This document shows positions 1 through 12,913 of a DNA stretch of 64,000 nucleotides, in pieces. Source of the DNA: Parietaria judaica (lineage: Eukaryota; Streptophyta; Magnoliopsida; Rosales; Urticaceae); the NCBI GenBank assembly GCA_954871525.1, contig OX940870.1:3751501-3815500 (forward strand). The letters run 5' to 3'. The notes below the pieces were generated by a model that was given only the letters and a program-made list of their open reading frames with translations, made no database searches and had not been told where the DNA came from. The first letter of the stretch is position 1. Each line of letters begins with the position of its first letter. Position numbers and translations under genes: made by a program.

Positions 1-1
1 T

Positions 2-2527
2 CTGCTCAAACTCAAAAGTGATGTTCACACTGTGTTTGAGCAATTCAAAACTCAGGTTGAAAAGCAACTACAGTCCTCTATTATTACACTCCAATCCGAC
101 TGGGGAGGTGAGTATGAGGCTCTAAAAGGATTTCTTGCCAAGAATGGGATTTTACACAAGGTGTCGTGTCCCCACACTCAACAACAAAATGGCGTGGCCG
201 AGAGGCGGCACCGTACAATCATTGAGCATGGCTTAACTCTGCTTCACAAAGCTTCTTTGCCTATGAAATTCTGGGATGAGGCCTTCAGAACCTCCGTGTT
301 TGTCTCAAATAGGTTGCCAACAGCTGCTCTTCACAGAAAGTCACCCATTGAGGTCTTATTCAATAGGCAACCAGATTACAGCTTTCTCAGAGTCTTTGGT
401 TGTGCGTTCTATCCAAATCTCAGACCGTATAACAAGAATAAGCTGCAGTACAGGAGCACGAGATGTACATTCCTAGGTTATTCTATTAATCACAAGGGCT
501 ACAAGTGCATGAGCTCAGATGGGAGAATCTACATAAGCAGGGATGTTATTTTTGATGAGGTATCATTCTCTTTTTCCACCATAAACACTAGTCCTACAAG
601 TGTTCCTCGTACTGGTATTCTACCATCAGCTATACCTCCTATAGTCACCAAAGAGTCCTTCAGCCCGACGTTTGAAGCTATAGTTCCTGAGCGTGAAGTT
701 GTAAATGGAACTGCAGCTTCTGAGCAGTCACATGAGCTGTCCCTCGACAGCTCTCTCTCCTCCAGCTCCAACTCAACTCCAGCTCAGTCTCCAACTACAA
801 CTCCAACTCCAGCTCCAGCTCAAACTCCAGCTCAAACTCCAACTCCAGCTCCAACTCCAACTCCAACTCCAGATCCAGCTCCAGGTACTCCGAACCCTCT
901 TAACACTCATTACATGGTCACGAGGAGTAAAAATGGCATCCAAATGCCTCGTGTATTTGTTTCCTCTGCTCTTGAGCCTTCCAATGTTCGCGAAGCACTT
1001 ACTCATCAGCCTTGGAGACTTGCCATGCAAGCTGAGATGACCGCTTTATCCAAGAACTGCACTTGGGCTCTCGTGTCTCTTCCTCCAAACAGGCGTGCTA
1101 TTGGGTGTAAATGGGTCTTTAAGGTCAAAGAAAATCCCAATGGATCTATCCAGAAGTACAAGGCTCGCCTTGTGGCTCAAGGCTTTCATCAACAAGCGGG
1201 TTTTGACTTCAATGAGACGTTCAGTCCTGTGGTCAAACCAGCCACCATTCGTGTTGTCCTTACGCTTGCCCTTTCCCAAAATTGGCCAGTGCGACAGCTT
1301 GACGTGAATAATGCCTTTCTAAATGGCATTCTCGAAGAAGAAGTTTACATGCGACAACCTCCTGGCTTTGAATCTTCGGACAATCCACAGCTGGACTGCA
1401 AGCTGCATAAAGCCTTATATGGGCTCAAGCAAGCTCCTAGAGCCTGGTTTGATAGGCTAAATCAAGCCCTTCTCTCTCTTGGATTTATGCATGCCAAGTC
1501 TGATCATTCCCATTTCATCCATCACGGTAATGATCATGTCACCTACATTCTTGTATATGTAGATGATATCTTGATTACTGGGAACAATGCCTTGGCCATT
1601 GACCGTCTTATCACCAAGCTCAATGATGCCTTCTCTCTCAAGGACATGGGATTGTTGAGTTACTTCCTTGGCATTCAAGTCACACGTACTGCAGATGGTT
1701 TTCATCTCAACCAGGCCAAGTATGTTCGTGACCTTATGCTTAAGGCCAAGATGATCAACTGCAGCTTAGCGCCAACGCCCATGCTGTCCAGTCTTAAGTT
1801 GCGTGCTTCTGATGGAGACCCCCTTGAAGATGTACATAACTATAGGAGCTTGGTGGGCGCTCTTCAATATGTTACCATTACACGCCCTGATATCGCCTTT
1901 AGCGTGAATCATGTATGTCAGTTCATGCAGAAATCTACAGATGTTCATCTCAAGGCTGTCAAGCGTATCTTGCGCTATCTGCAGGGGTCCCATGATTATG
2001 GCTTACATCTTCGGCGTGGTCACTCGCTCAACCTTGTTGGGTTTAGTGATGCTGATTGGGCCTCAGACCTTGACGATCGCCGGTCTACTTCGGGACTCTG
2101 TGTGTATCTTGGTCCCAATCTCATCTCCTGGCTCTCAAAGAAATAGCCCACGGTTTCGCGTTCCAGCACTGAAGCAGAATATAGGAGCTTGGCTGGTCTT
2201 GTTTGTGAGGTGACTTGGCTCACTTCTCTCCTTCGGGAATTACGTGTGCCTCTGCCCTCACCTCCAGTGCTTTGGTGTGATAACCTTAGCACTGTTCTTC
2301 TTTCAGCCAACCCAGTGCTTCACGCTCGGACCAAGCACATTGAACTCGATCTGTATTTTGTTCGTGAAAAAGTGTCTCGTCGAGAAATCATTATCCAACA
2401 CGTGCCGTCAGTTGATCAAATAGCTGACACTCTCACGAAGCCTCTCTCCGAACCACAGTTCAAGCATCTTCGGTTCAAGCTCAAGATTGAAAGTCTTACC
2501 AATCTTCAGCTTGAGGGGGGATGTTAG
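2..2527 (+). pseudogene. copia pol polyprotein (integrase-RT-RNase H), partial, one internal stop
   Basis: Reading frame open from base 2, so the true start is off the window. Integrase core: SDWGGEY and the QQNGVAERRHR region (about bases 95-205). A long Pro/Thr-rich linker encoded by a CCAACT/CCAGCT minisatellite follows (about 770-885). RT begins near base 1000 (WRLAMQAEM, WVFKVKENPNG), has YGLKQAPRAWF and the catalytic YVDDILITG (about 1555-1580), then the RNase H region (FSDADWASD) and the C-terminal WCDNLS and TKHIELD motifs. A TAG at 2144-2146 interrupts RNase H just after SWLSKK, where copia proteins normally continue with a Gln; the same frame then runs on to a stop at 2525-2527. A single C-to-T change could explain this, so the copy looks young but disabled. 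The stop codon lies inside the first bases of the 3' LTR. Confidence 0.93.
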
Positions 2528-2704
2528 AGTATATTCTGTATAGCTGTAGTTTAGGCTTTATGTTTAGCTGTTGTTATTAACAGCTGTAGTTATCTGGGTA
2601 TAAATACCAGATTGTAATAGATTGTTCATTAAGTCAATACAAACAGAATTCTCTTTCCAAATCTGTTTGGCTCGCTCTCTTTCTTTCTCTTCTATAGTTC
2701 ATCA
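2522..2704 (+). repeat. 3' LTR of the copia element
   Basis: Begins TGTTAGAGTATATTC directly after the polypurine tract and ends near TAGTTCATCA. It contains a TATA box (TATAAATA, 2599-2606) followed by a pyrimidine-rich stretch. The exact 3' edge (2702 or 2704) is uncertain because the 5' LTR and target duplication are not visible. About 180 bp is short but within the copia range. Confidence 0.8.
2599..2606 (+). promoter_or_regulatory. TATA box of the copia LTR
   Basis: TATAAATA inside the LTR, about 80 bases from its start, at the usual U3 position for the retrotransposon promoter. Confidence 0.55.
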
Positions 2705-3955
2705 GTCCTCGCCTACTTGCGAGGAGCCTGCCCACGGCTGGCCACGTGTAGGGCCCGGATGGCCCCTGAGCTGCACGCATCGCGCAAGTTGCGCCAGCGC
2801 GTGGGCCGTCGGATTGCTGCGTGGACGGCCGGGATTGCTCCATCTTGGTGCGGGGATTAAAATACAATTAAAATATTATCCAGGGACCCCTCAGAGCAAT
2901 ATTTTATTGCACCTAGACCACCGAATCCTACTATAAATATGAGGTCATTACAGTATAACGGTAACTCATCGAAACTCACTGAAGTTCTCTCAATTCTCTG
3001 TTTCTACCCCCTATATACTCCCCTCCCCTCAAATACTGTTCTAATGTTGAGTGTCGGAGGTGAATCAGGGGGTAGCCCCCCCTGTTTTCTTTAAACTCGG
3101 GTGTTCCTTTTTTCAGGTCCGGAAAGTGAGAAATTTACACAAAGCAGAATCCCTGGGGAATTCTTATAAGGTTCACGACCCGCCTGATAGGTTCCGTTCC
3201 ACGCTGTGTCCATCCTATCTCCAGTCCATTACGCGGCTGTGTGTATAGTCTGGGGACACGTAACGGGACCCACAATTCAGGTCCTAGGGTCCGACCTGAG
3301 GGAATTTCTCTAAGATCTGAACGACTAAGGGATCACTCTGAGAGGAACCCCTGAAGAAGACTATGAGAAGGTTCAAGACCACACCTTCCCTTGTTCTAAG
3401 CTCAGCGTGGCACAGATCTTTCTCCCAGTTCCCGTATCTCTTAAAGATACCACGACTCTGCAGACAGTTCCACCAGCCGGGACTTAAACAAGCCATATCA
3501 GGTGGAGAGTCTAACCCCCCAGGGTTCACTTCGTGGTCAAACGCACTTTCCCATTCGTCGGTACCCCCGATTTGCGTGGCCTCCAAACCTGTAACCCTAG
3601 CCTTATCCATTCCAGGCCCTGCGGTAACAGGTAGTGAGTGACCCGGATAGCCTGGACCCCGAACGGAAACGAGACTTTCGAACATGGAAGTGCCAGGGAC
3701 ACCTACTCAGGGTCTCCATATCGGTCAACTAAAAACTCACTCAAAGGTCAACGACTACCACCCAAGGTCAACGGGGATCCATCAAAGTCACAAATAGAGG
3801 AGGAAAATCTGCATCCACACAACAAGGCCGACCAAGGCCCATCTAAAGTCAACAGAAGCCCGCCGAGTCAGCAATACGACGTTGGGCCGGGCCCAATTCC
3901 AGCAACTGGGCCGCTTCAATGTTTTGATCTAAAAAACGGCATCAACACATAGTAC
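2705..3955 (+). mobile_element. Relic of a second LTR-type element, GC-richer than surroundings
   Basis: No intact coding frame. It has an LTR-like layout: a TATA box (CTATAAATA, about 2931-2939) and, 120 bases later, GTTGAGTGTCGGAGGTG with a following GGGGGTAGCCCCCCC hairpin. That wording resembles the R/U5 region of plant Ty3/gypsy LTRs. GC content is clearly above that of the DNA on its right, and there is a visible drop at about 3955. I see no polymerase domain, no clear LTR ends and no target duplication. The copia element may have inserted into it. The lineage is unassigned. Confidence 0.4.
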
Positions 3956-6900
3956 ATGTGAGTTGTTCCATTTAGTCTTAACAAACCTCTTGTAAACAAT
4001 TTAAATTGACTAGAATTAATTTATGATAAAATTATTTTTTTATTATTCAAGGCATAGATTCTAAATCTTTTTAAAATATCTTACTTTTGTTATTTTTTTT
4101 CTTTCTTTCTCGCAGTATGTGAAAAAAAAGTATGTTTATTCAACCTCCGTTAACAATCCGTCAAATTCCGTTAGTAGTCGGACATGTGTCGAAAGTAACC
4201 ATAATTTTGGTGTATAATTTGGCAGATGATATACTAGTTTTCCGATGATTTTTACAATTATAGACTATAGAAAGGAAAACAGTAGGAATGTGATCACTAA
4301 ACCGGTGAGTATTAATAAACGAATTTATACGAAGCAAAAGTGATTGAAACTCGTAAAGGGAATTAGGAACCGACCATGACTTGTTTTGTTGAGGATGTTA
4401 GGCTATATAAAATCTAAAAGAAATAACAAAGAAAAACGCCTTTTGAGCAAAGAAAAACGACAACTTTATTTGTTTCTTGGCAAACAAAATTTCTACGTGT
4501 TGGAAGTCACTAACCAACGAGCGACTTCAATACCACTATCTTTTTATTTACTAGGTAATAATATGAACGAATAAAAAAAATAGATTACAAACTGTACGAT
4601 TTTTTATTTTTTGTTTTCTAATTATTATAAAGTCATTTTCAGAGCCAGCAACTATTTATATATAAAAAAAAACCTCATATATTTGAAAATAAATTAGTCT
4701 TCTTCAACTTGCTATGACCGCGGAGATAAAAGGGTACATAGACTAGAAAAAAAATATAAGAAAATGCAAAGAATACGGAAATTTACATTATAATATACAC
4801 ACATTTATATTAATTCTCATTTTTTATCATATGAATCCTCTTTGTTTAATTGATATACGAAAAACTAAAGTTATAAAGATGCCCACCTTTGTTTTTGTTA
4901 TAAAAAAAGATTTGGAAGTTGCCACTGAATTGTCAAGTCAATTTGTTCTAACATTGACCTACAAAAATAATTCAGAACATTATGCTCATTTTTATTGTCC
5001 TAATTTATTTTTGTCTCTTTTAATGATTTAATAAAAAAACCAGGCTTTCTTTCCGCAGGCATAACCTGTATTTTCATGAGAATGGCACATTGTTTCAAAT
5101 CATTCAATGTACAATGCCAATTATTACGAAATAAAATGAGGTACAACATATATATATTTTATTTATTTGAAAAATAATATATTCGTGTATTAATTATAAA
5201 CAGAAGCTATTCTTGATTGAAACGTGGAGAATCTCTCTCTTTTTCCCTCTTTTTGCAATAATATTGGACGCAGAATCAAACGTGACATAAAAAAAAAATT
5301 GCCAAAATTTTTTCTCTTCTTTTTTTCTTTTCCAATTTCCTTCAATGGTTTATAATTATGATTGATTATACAGCATGAGAGTGATTCCAAAGAATTTTGG
5401 CCTACTCTATTCCTAGAGAGATTGATTATATGCATTGGATATATAGATCGGAATATGAAAGATTAAAAAAAGAAATGCCCTTTGAAAAAATTGAGGCTAA
5501 GAAGGTTTCTTGTGGAGCAAGTTATTCCATTTTTTCATAAGGGCTAATTATTTCAAAGGTTTTACCTTCTCCATTGTTTCTTTATTTAGCTTTGCCTAAC
5601 TCTCCTCTTCTTTTGACGACTTTTTTTGTACCTTAATGTTGAAATTTTCACTTCTGGACCACGTGGGGGATTTACTTTAGTCTTTAGACCTTCAAGGAAT
5701 CCACCTCTTCTTCAGGATTTGACTGTACAAAAGTGGGCACCAAAATAAAATAGTACATATATATATATTTATATCGCAAAGAAACAAGTAGAGAATAACA
5801 AGCAGAAAAAAATAAGGAAGATTCCAAACATTTGGTTAAAAAAATGTGTTGAATTGAAGAAATTTGCATATTTCTTCTCCATCTAAAGTGCATTTTCAAG
5901 GAACCATCTTGTTCTCTATTTTTCCATAGAATTTTAAAAATAATTATGAGTGACAATTCGTGTCTCGTTTCATTTACGTATTGTACCTTAACCTTTTAAC
6001 AAATAAACAAAAATTAAAATCTCGTACCATGCATTTATTAATCTATTTTTGTCAGACCTATTTTGTTATTATGTTGAATCCGTTTAAGTCATTTAACTGA
6101 TTGTGGTGGTCTTAAGTGTTAAAGGATAATCTAAAGGTTTTAGAGCTAATTATCAATATTATATTTCCCCAACAATATAATACATGACATATAGCATAAA
6201 ATTGACCCCCAATTTCTAAACAACTAATAATAACATATGTTAAACGATAAAATAAATAATTTGGTGGGAGTAATGTCTACTTGAATCTCATCGTGTTTTT
6301 GTGTTTAAATCGTGCTTAGCATGTTCGTGTCGATGAAGTACAGTATATCTAATGTCAACTCCTCGAACTAGTTTTCTTGTCTTGTACGTGTCCATACTAA
6401 GATTGCCAACTTCGAAAAACGCGATAATATGACACATACATGTTACATGCATTTAGGAAACAAGTCAATGATTGACCTAAGTAATTTGGTTAAGTTTTCT
6501 TCTCATTGGTCTGCTTGTCATAGACACCTATAGTGAGTACTCAGTACTCACCGAGCAAGTTCCTCCCTTTCATTTAATATTAGTTAAATAAAATAATACT
6601 TAATTAAACAACTTTTAACATTAACAGTAATTAATTATCTTACAAAAGCACCGCAAATATCTCAACTTTTCAGGATCGAGTTAATTTTTTTTTAATTAGC
6701 ACCGGCCTTGTTTTAAACTACTAATTGTGCCTCCAAATTCAACTAAGCCAACTAATTACGTGATTAATTAATTAATGGCAAAGGGTAATTGTACGTGGCC
6801 AAATTACGCGTCTAAAAAGTAAAGTAAGAAAGAATTTGGTTTGGGGACAAAATGATCCTAAAAGCACAACATATAATTTTCTGTTTTGTACGTACACACG

Positions 6901-7285
6901 TGTATATAATATTAAACTTTTTTACGTGTAAATTTATAATCACGTAAAAAAATCGCTGCTGGTTTTAGATTGAAACTACGTAGGATTTGGTCGGAGCCGG
7001 TAGTTTGAGAGTACTTTACAAGGGGTTATATACGACAAGAATTAAATAACGAAGTATATTTGGTCGATTAATTAGGCTTAATTATTAGCAACCATGCTCT
7101 TTCCACGCTTTTGTCTTTGGTCTTCGAACAATTTCATCAGCTTTGGTCCGATGTGAATTCCTCGAACTGTCAAGAAACATCAAAGGAAGTCAATAATGGC
7201 ATTTAATTAAGGAAAGTTTGTAATGTTGATTCACTTATCATTATTGATCAGTGTGAACGCCACAAGTTTGGTTGAATATTGGTAA
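3956..7285. other. AT-rich intergenic DNA
   Basis: Long A and T runs, no open frame with a recognisable domain, no RNA gene I can support. A short perfect inverted word (GTGAGTACTCAGTACTCAC) lies at about 6533-6551. Nothing else stands out. Confidence 0.6.
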
Positions 7286-7560
7286 GACTCGTATGTGGAC
7301 TCGGCGGTAGAGTTGCAAATATCTAGATCAAACAAAAAAATGAACCACCATATTTTTAATAAAAAAATCTGAACCCGAACTGATCCGGGTCTGGATTAAA
7401 AAAAGAGTAGTTTAAACCCAAAAATAAAAAATTACTAAATACGGACCCAGACTTATCTGGGTCCGAAAAAAAGGGACCCGGACCAGTCGGGGTCTGGGTT
7501 TGAATGTTTTTTTTAATCTAATGCCGGATGTCCGAATTGAAACACTTCAATTTGTGGGGT
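7286..7560. repeat. Degenerate repeat tract with GACCCG/CGGGTC words
   Basis: The words GAACCCGAAC, GATCCGGGTCTGG, GGACCCAGAC, CTGGGTCCG, GGACCCGGACC and GGGGTCTGGG alternate on both strands over about 200 bases, so parts can pair with each other. It looks like a decayed mobile element or imperfect inverted repeat, but no termini or target duplication were found. Confidence 0.35.
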
Positions 7561-7789
7561 GGGTAACAGATTCTTGGAGAAACTGTGTAAACATGATAAT
7601 ACAAAATTAGAATTATTTTATAGGTCTCCAAAAATTTTATTTATCGATGGTGCATTTTCTATAAAAATGATTTATCTTAGTGCAGAAAAATGTTTTTAAT
7701 AGTGAGATTGTTATTCCCTAAAGTAAAAAGTTCATAGATCTAATAATAATTTTCAGATAAAATTATCATCAAATTCCCTTACGTGAAGG

Positions 7790-8005
7790 TGATTATTTAG
7801 TATTAACAGTGCACTAGTGAGATTACTTTATCTACGTAGATGATATTATTTAGTAATATCGTAACCTATATGTGTCCCTCGTATTTTACTTTGGTATGTG
7901 ATGATATTATTTAGTAATAACTGATATGTGTGTGTCACTAGTGATATTACTTTTTGTAGATGATATTATTTAGTAATACCTAATAACCAATATGTGTCAC
8001 TCTTG
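7790..8005 (+). repeat. Short tandem repeat, three degenerate copies
   Basis: The core GATGATATTATTTAGTAAT occurs three times (about 7840, 7900 and 7960), preceded by GATTACTTT-like text and followed by AACC-ATATGTGTC. Units are roughly 60-75 bp and imperfect. No coding meaning. Confidence 0.6.
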
Positions 8006-9080
8006 AACTCGTAAAATTGAATCATCGATCGGTTATTCGTAGCTTTAACCGCGGTGATCTTGAACAGTCACTCATATTTCACGGCTAAATAGAGGCAAAA
8101 GCAGTGATAGTTCGGTCCATGCTTTTTCTTTGCCAAGGCTAGTGCGATTTAAATAGTAGCTTTACAGCAAAAAGTGGCTATATAATGTGGTTCCTAAACA
8201 TGAGTCGCATTATAAACTCGTATTGCACGTCATAGTTTGGGCCAGTAATGTTGTACAAACCCAAAAATTATATATGATATTATAATAAATCTTCCTAATA
8301 AAAAAATAATAATTAAAAATTACTTGGCAATTCTTAGATGTCCTCATAATGGGCTAGATTGAAATGGTCCTCCTCCATTTATCCGATTAGTGCTGCTAGA
8401 TAGCGCTACATCAACACGGTCTTTTTCTTCTATATATCTACCTATCTATAATCTCAACGATATACTAGTTATAATATCTTTGGTATTGGTCCGAACTCAT
8501 TTCGCTTGGTCCGCGTCATTTCTTACTTTTTGACATAATTTTATTGGATATTTACGGTTTTCAGATAAAAAAACGAGGATTAGTTTTAAGATTAATTTTC
8601 GGATCAATCTATCCACGGTTATTTTCTTAAATTGAGTTTATATTGGTTTCTAATTTAAGAACAAGTTAGTTCAAGCAGTTGAACTTGGAGACAATAATTA
8701 TAAAGAAAATGACACATAATTCTTTGATAGGAGCCAAATTGATCCTTCGTTGGTTGAAACTTGAAAGTAAGTAATTATTGACCTTCTAACTTAATAGAAT
8801 ACATTATTATCATATTATTCTCGGAGGAATAACGTTATTAAATAATACCTTGCTATAATTGTGACCGAATATAAAATTCATTCAAGATTCCGAGAACAAA
8901 TAGTATGTCACATTTGCGTAGTCTTTGATTTGGACATAATGTGCAAGAAATTGCCCTATATTTTACTTGCGAGTTAAAGCAAAAGAAGTATATATATATA
9001 TACATATATATTATAGTAGTGGGCGTGGTCGAAAAGTACAGGTGCCTGTAGATTTCGTCTGTTAGCGAGTAGAAACGGCG
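8006..9080. other. Intergenic DNA upstream of the trehalose phosphatase gene
   Basis: AT-rich, no coding frame or RNA gene seen. A TA/ATAC microsatellite at about 8990-9012 lies shortly before the presumed core promoter. Confidence 0.5.
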
Positions 9081-9088
9081 TTATAAAT
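9081..9088 (+). promoter_or_regulatory. Probable TATA box of the trehalose-6-phosphate phosphatase gene
   Basis: TTATAAAT lies 186 bases before the start codon. It is followed by a CT-rich leader (CTCTTCTCTTCTCTTCTC, then a CT microsatellite at about 9203-9219), a common layout of plant 5' UTRs. Confidence 0.5.
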
Positions 9089-9266
9089 TGACATCAACAC
9101 CCAAGCAAACTCTCACACTCTCTTCTCTTCTCTTCTCAGTGCGCTTCGTGCCTCTCCCTTTCCTCCATTATAAAACCTTCCTCTTCCTCATCCCAAAACA
9201 CAACTCTCTCTCTCTCTCTGATCTCTCTCGCCGTTTCTCAGAGCGATTCGGGAAGAGTTCAGCGCC

Positions 9267-11576
9267 ATGACGAAGCAGAATGTGGCTGCCCCGGACGCAA
9301 AAGGCATGGCGAGCATGGCGGTGGCCGTGCAGGAGCAGGGCCTGTTCCCGTCGCCGCAGAGGCTGCCGAGGCTCGAGGGTGGCGCCAGGGTCAGCGCGTG
9401 GATCGACTCCATGCGCGCCTCGTCCCCGCCACGGGGCGCTAAGTCCGCGGCGTCGGAAGACGAGCGGAGCGCCTGGACGGTTAGTCACGTTTCCATCTTT
9501 TCTTTTTCATTTTTTTTTACTTCTTATAGTCTGACATTATTCTGGAGATTACAGGTCAATCACCCGTCGGCGCTGAACACGTTCGAGCAGATCACAAGCG
9601 CGTCGAAGGGGAAGCAGATCGTAATGTTCCTAGACTACGACGGCACTCTCTCGCCCATCGTCGAGGACCCCGATCGCGCTTTCATGTCCAAGGAGGTATT
9701 ATCTCTTTCACCGCTCAAATGTTCGACCGCGTGAGCTGTTTAACGATGAAATGCCGATATCATTGCCGGAAAAAGTTCCCTATCGAACTTAACACGTTCG
9801 CTGTTTTCTCTATGGTCAGATGAGAAAAGCCGTTAGGTCAGTTGCTAGGTATTTTCCGACCGCCATAGTCAGCGGAAGATGTAGAGACAAGGTATCAATA
9901 TACTTTAAATTAATATACATATATTATATATATATACTTGAATCTAACATAAGTGTATGGAAATTTGCAGGTTTATAGCTTTGTGAAATTGGCTGAGCTT
10001 TACTATGCCGGAAGCCATGGAATGGACATCAAGGGTCCATCAAAATGTAGCAAATACAAGATTGACGTGAGTTATTATTTTTAATATTTATTTTAATCCA
10101 AATTTATTTCTACATATATAGATATATATTATATTAAATGAAGTTTCTATATATGTGATTAACGTTGGCGTTACATATATTTATTATTCAGGGTAATGGA
10201 CCGGTTTTGTGTCAACCGGCCACGGAGTATCTTCCCATGGTTGATGAGGTTGGTAAATAAATATGACGAAAATACCCTTCCACCGATACATGTGCTCATG
10301 TGTGTGCATGAAAAAGAAAACATTTTTATGACACATAATTTATTTTTTTTGGTCAATAGGTTTACAAAATTTTGTCGGAGAAAATAAAATCCATACCGGG
10401 AGCGACGGTGGAGAACAACAAGTTCTGTATTTCCGTACACTTCCGTTGCGTTGACGAGAATGTAATTATTATCAAATAATCCCCTGATCTATTTTATTTC
10501 ATTAATTAGAATGTTTTTATTTATGTTATGGGTCATTATTTTTCAGAGCTGGGGTGTTTTAGCTGAGGAAGTTAGAATGGTGCTCAATGAGTATCCGCAA
10601 CTTAGATTGACTCAAGGGAGGAAGGTAATTTATATATATAAGGTTTCGACAGTTCTATATGAATTTTATATATATACACATTAATAATCATGTTGGCTTT
10701 GATCAGGTGTTAGAGATAAGGCCTACTATCAAATGGGACAAAGGCAAAGCCCTCGAGTTCCTACTAGAATCACTTGGTGAGTCTTAGCTTCATTTTATTT
10801 AATTACTATTTTAATACCAAGTATAATCCTTTACCAAAAAAATAACGAATAAGAGTAATCTCACATTTGTTATTAATCATTGATTACTTAGGGTACGCGA
10901 ATTCTAGTGAAGTGTTTCCCGTATACATTGGCGATGATCGAACCGATGAGGACGCATTTCAGGTATACATAGATCTTAAACTTACTAATAATATATCTTA
11001 ATAGGGCTTAAATACTCAATATTTTTTTTTAACTTTTTAGTGGTATAGCTCTAATATTTTTTTTTTCAAGACCAAAATTCTCAATGTTAAGTTTTATAAA
11101 CATACTTTTTATTTTCCATATGAGATTTTAACAACAAATGAATGAATTAAAAAAAAAGTAAATAAAAGACATTGAAAACTTTGACCGTAAAACAAAAAAA
11201 ATTATACCACTACAAAAGTTCAAATATTAGATACTTAAGTTGATATTTATTCTATATATTAATACAAGAGATTATTTAATTATTATTTACATGTGTCCAT
11301 GTAGTTTCTCCGTGAGAGAGGACAAGGCTTTGGAATCCTCGTTTCCAAGTTTCCAAAGGAAACAAATGCGTCTTATTCTTTGCAAGAACCATCCGAGGCA
11401 AGAACTACTATCTATTTATCTATTAATTAATTATTAATCATAATGAATATTATTGAATTCATTTTTAAATCCTAACTGGCCAAAAAATATTATCTTCTTC
11501 TGTGTAGGTTAAGGAGTTTCTGATGCAGTTGGTGAAGTGGAAAAAGTTATCGATGATGAGAAGAAAATTAATATAG
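9267..11576 (+). CDS. TPP: Trehalose-6-phosphate phosphatase (11 exons)
   Basis: Converts trehalose 6-phosphate to trehalose, the second step of the plant trehalose pathway, which controls the level of the sugar signal T6P. Exons read from splice signals and frame: 9267-9479, 9555-9695, 9820-9891, 9971-10066, 10192-10248, 10360-10461, 10547-10624, 10707-10776, 10892-10962, 11305-11397, 11508-11576; total 353 aa, normal for plant TPPs. HAD motifs: [10 protein letters not shown] with nucleophile Asp98 and Asp100, AIVSGR (136-138), [11 protein letters not shown] (151-161), [12 protein letters not shown] (262-273), and [11 protein letters not shown] (289-299). The N-terminus before residue 70 is the usual variable plant extension. 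All introns are GT-AG except intron 10, which starts GC (GAG|GCAAGA at 11398). Intron 1 is 75 bases, a multiple of three, and free of stops, so retention would add 25 residues. Exon 1 is much more GC-rich than later exons. The family is certain; the paralogue is not assigned. Confidence 0.95.
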
Positions 11577-12913
11577 TTAAGAGATCAAGAAAATAATTAG
11601 TTTTAACAACACCCCAAAAATTTGTCAAGGGTGTCTATCACTATATAATTGTGTATTTTAATAATCCTATATTAATTATGTGATTAATTATATATGAGAA
11701 AGGCAGTTCCAAAATATTTGGTTTTTGTCACGAGATCTTTTTACCGCTTTTCTTTATATCAATTATCTCACAACAGCACGTGCCTGCATGGAGCTATGTC
11801 CAAATCAACACGCTTTATTGTTTTTCTTTTTCTTGTCCATTTTTTGTTTATATATAGAGATCAGAAAGCAGTGTTAGAAATGGGAAATATTGTTTCAGCC
11901 AGAGGAAGTAAAAAACAAATTATTAATTCAATAAATAGAATAATTAAAAGACATGCACCTTGATTTAAATAAACATAGCACGTATTAAATTAATTGTGTA
12001 ATTATGAAAAAAAATCATTATCTTTTTCTAGTTCTAAGTAATAGATCGAGATTTAAAATTTTGTAAAATTAACTCAAATCTCAATTAAATTATATACTAA
12101 AAAAAATTAAAATAATTTGTATAGCAATTAGAAAGAATAAACTAAAATTATATATTTATATAATAAAAAATTATGTATAATTCGAGTGTGGAACTATCGA
12201 TTATGGCGGGATTCTGGGCTAATCATTTCCTTTTGTAATTATATCTTTATTATCTTACCGAGTTTATTAATTTATCAAGGAAATATTTAGTCATGTAATT
12301 AGCTAGAGAGTTATATAATACATATTATTTTATTCAAATTTATTAATTATTGAGTATTAATTACTTAATGTCAGACTAAGTACATGATGAATTTAAAGGG
12401 AGGCAACTTTTGTCCATATATTCTCTTTCATATACTTGTGCGTCATGGGGTTCACCAGGAACAGAAAATAAGTCGCATAATTATTACTTTGTGATTAAAG
12501 TGTTTACAGATATTGAAGACCTTTCTTTGTTTTTTCCTTTTTTCAGACGGTAAAAAAGCAATGATTTTTGTATCCCTGCAAAATGGAGTAACAAGTTTGC
12601 CAAAATACAGAAAAATCCATGTCGAATCTTGGGTCAAACGGTTGAGAGATTTGTCCTCTTTTCTATTTTGTAACACAATTGATTTTGTGTGATAAAAGAT
12701 TCTTTAACCTAGTCTATGTTATGTTCCTATGTTCTTTTTCAATAAAGTGACTCTCTACTGCCTTATAGTAATCTCATATCAACTTGCGGTTTGTGAATAC
12801 CAAACGTGCCGTATTTTCTACTATACGAGTACTCGCGTATATTTTTGTATAAATACATTCTTTATTTTACATTTGCCATACACTAGCTACCTGAATGGTA
12901 GCTAATTCATATA
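11577..12913. other. Intergenic DNA downstream of TPP
   Basis: AT-rich sequence containing the presumed TPP 3' UTR. No recognised coding region, RNA gene or transposon terminus. Confidence 0.5.

Larger units (their letters stand above)
1..2704 (+). mobile_element. Ty1/copia LTR retrotransposon, 3' portion
   Basis: Window-edge fragment of a copia element: C-terminal part of integrase, reverse transcriptase and RNase H, then a polypurine tract (GAGGGGGGA, about 2513-2521) immediately before an LTR starting TGTTAG. The order integrase, RT, RNase H identifies Ty1/copia rather than Ty3/gypsy. The 5' LTR, gag, protease and the start of integrase lie upstream of the window, so target duplications cannot be checked. 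Confidence 0.95.

Noticed and set aside
773..1030. Minus-strand Ser-Trp repeat peptide
   Set aside because: It is the reverse reading of the Pro/Thr-linker minisatellite in the copia polyprotein.
3284..3685. Minus-strand frame of 133 codons in the GC-richer relic
   Set aside because: No domain, no splice context, and it lies within LTR-like sequence; treated as chance.
11694..11963. Open frame of 89 codons after the phosphatase gene
   Set aside because: AT-rich, Phe/Leu-rich random-looking peptide in what should be the 3' flank.
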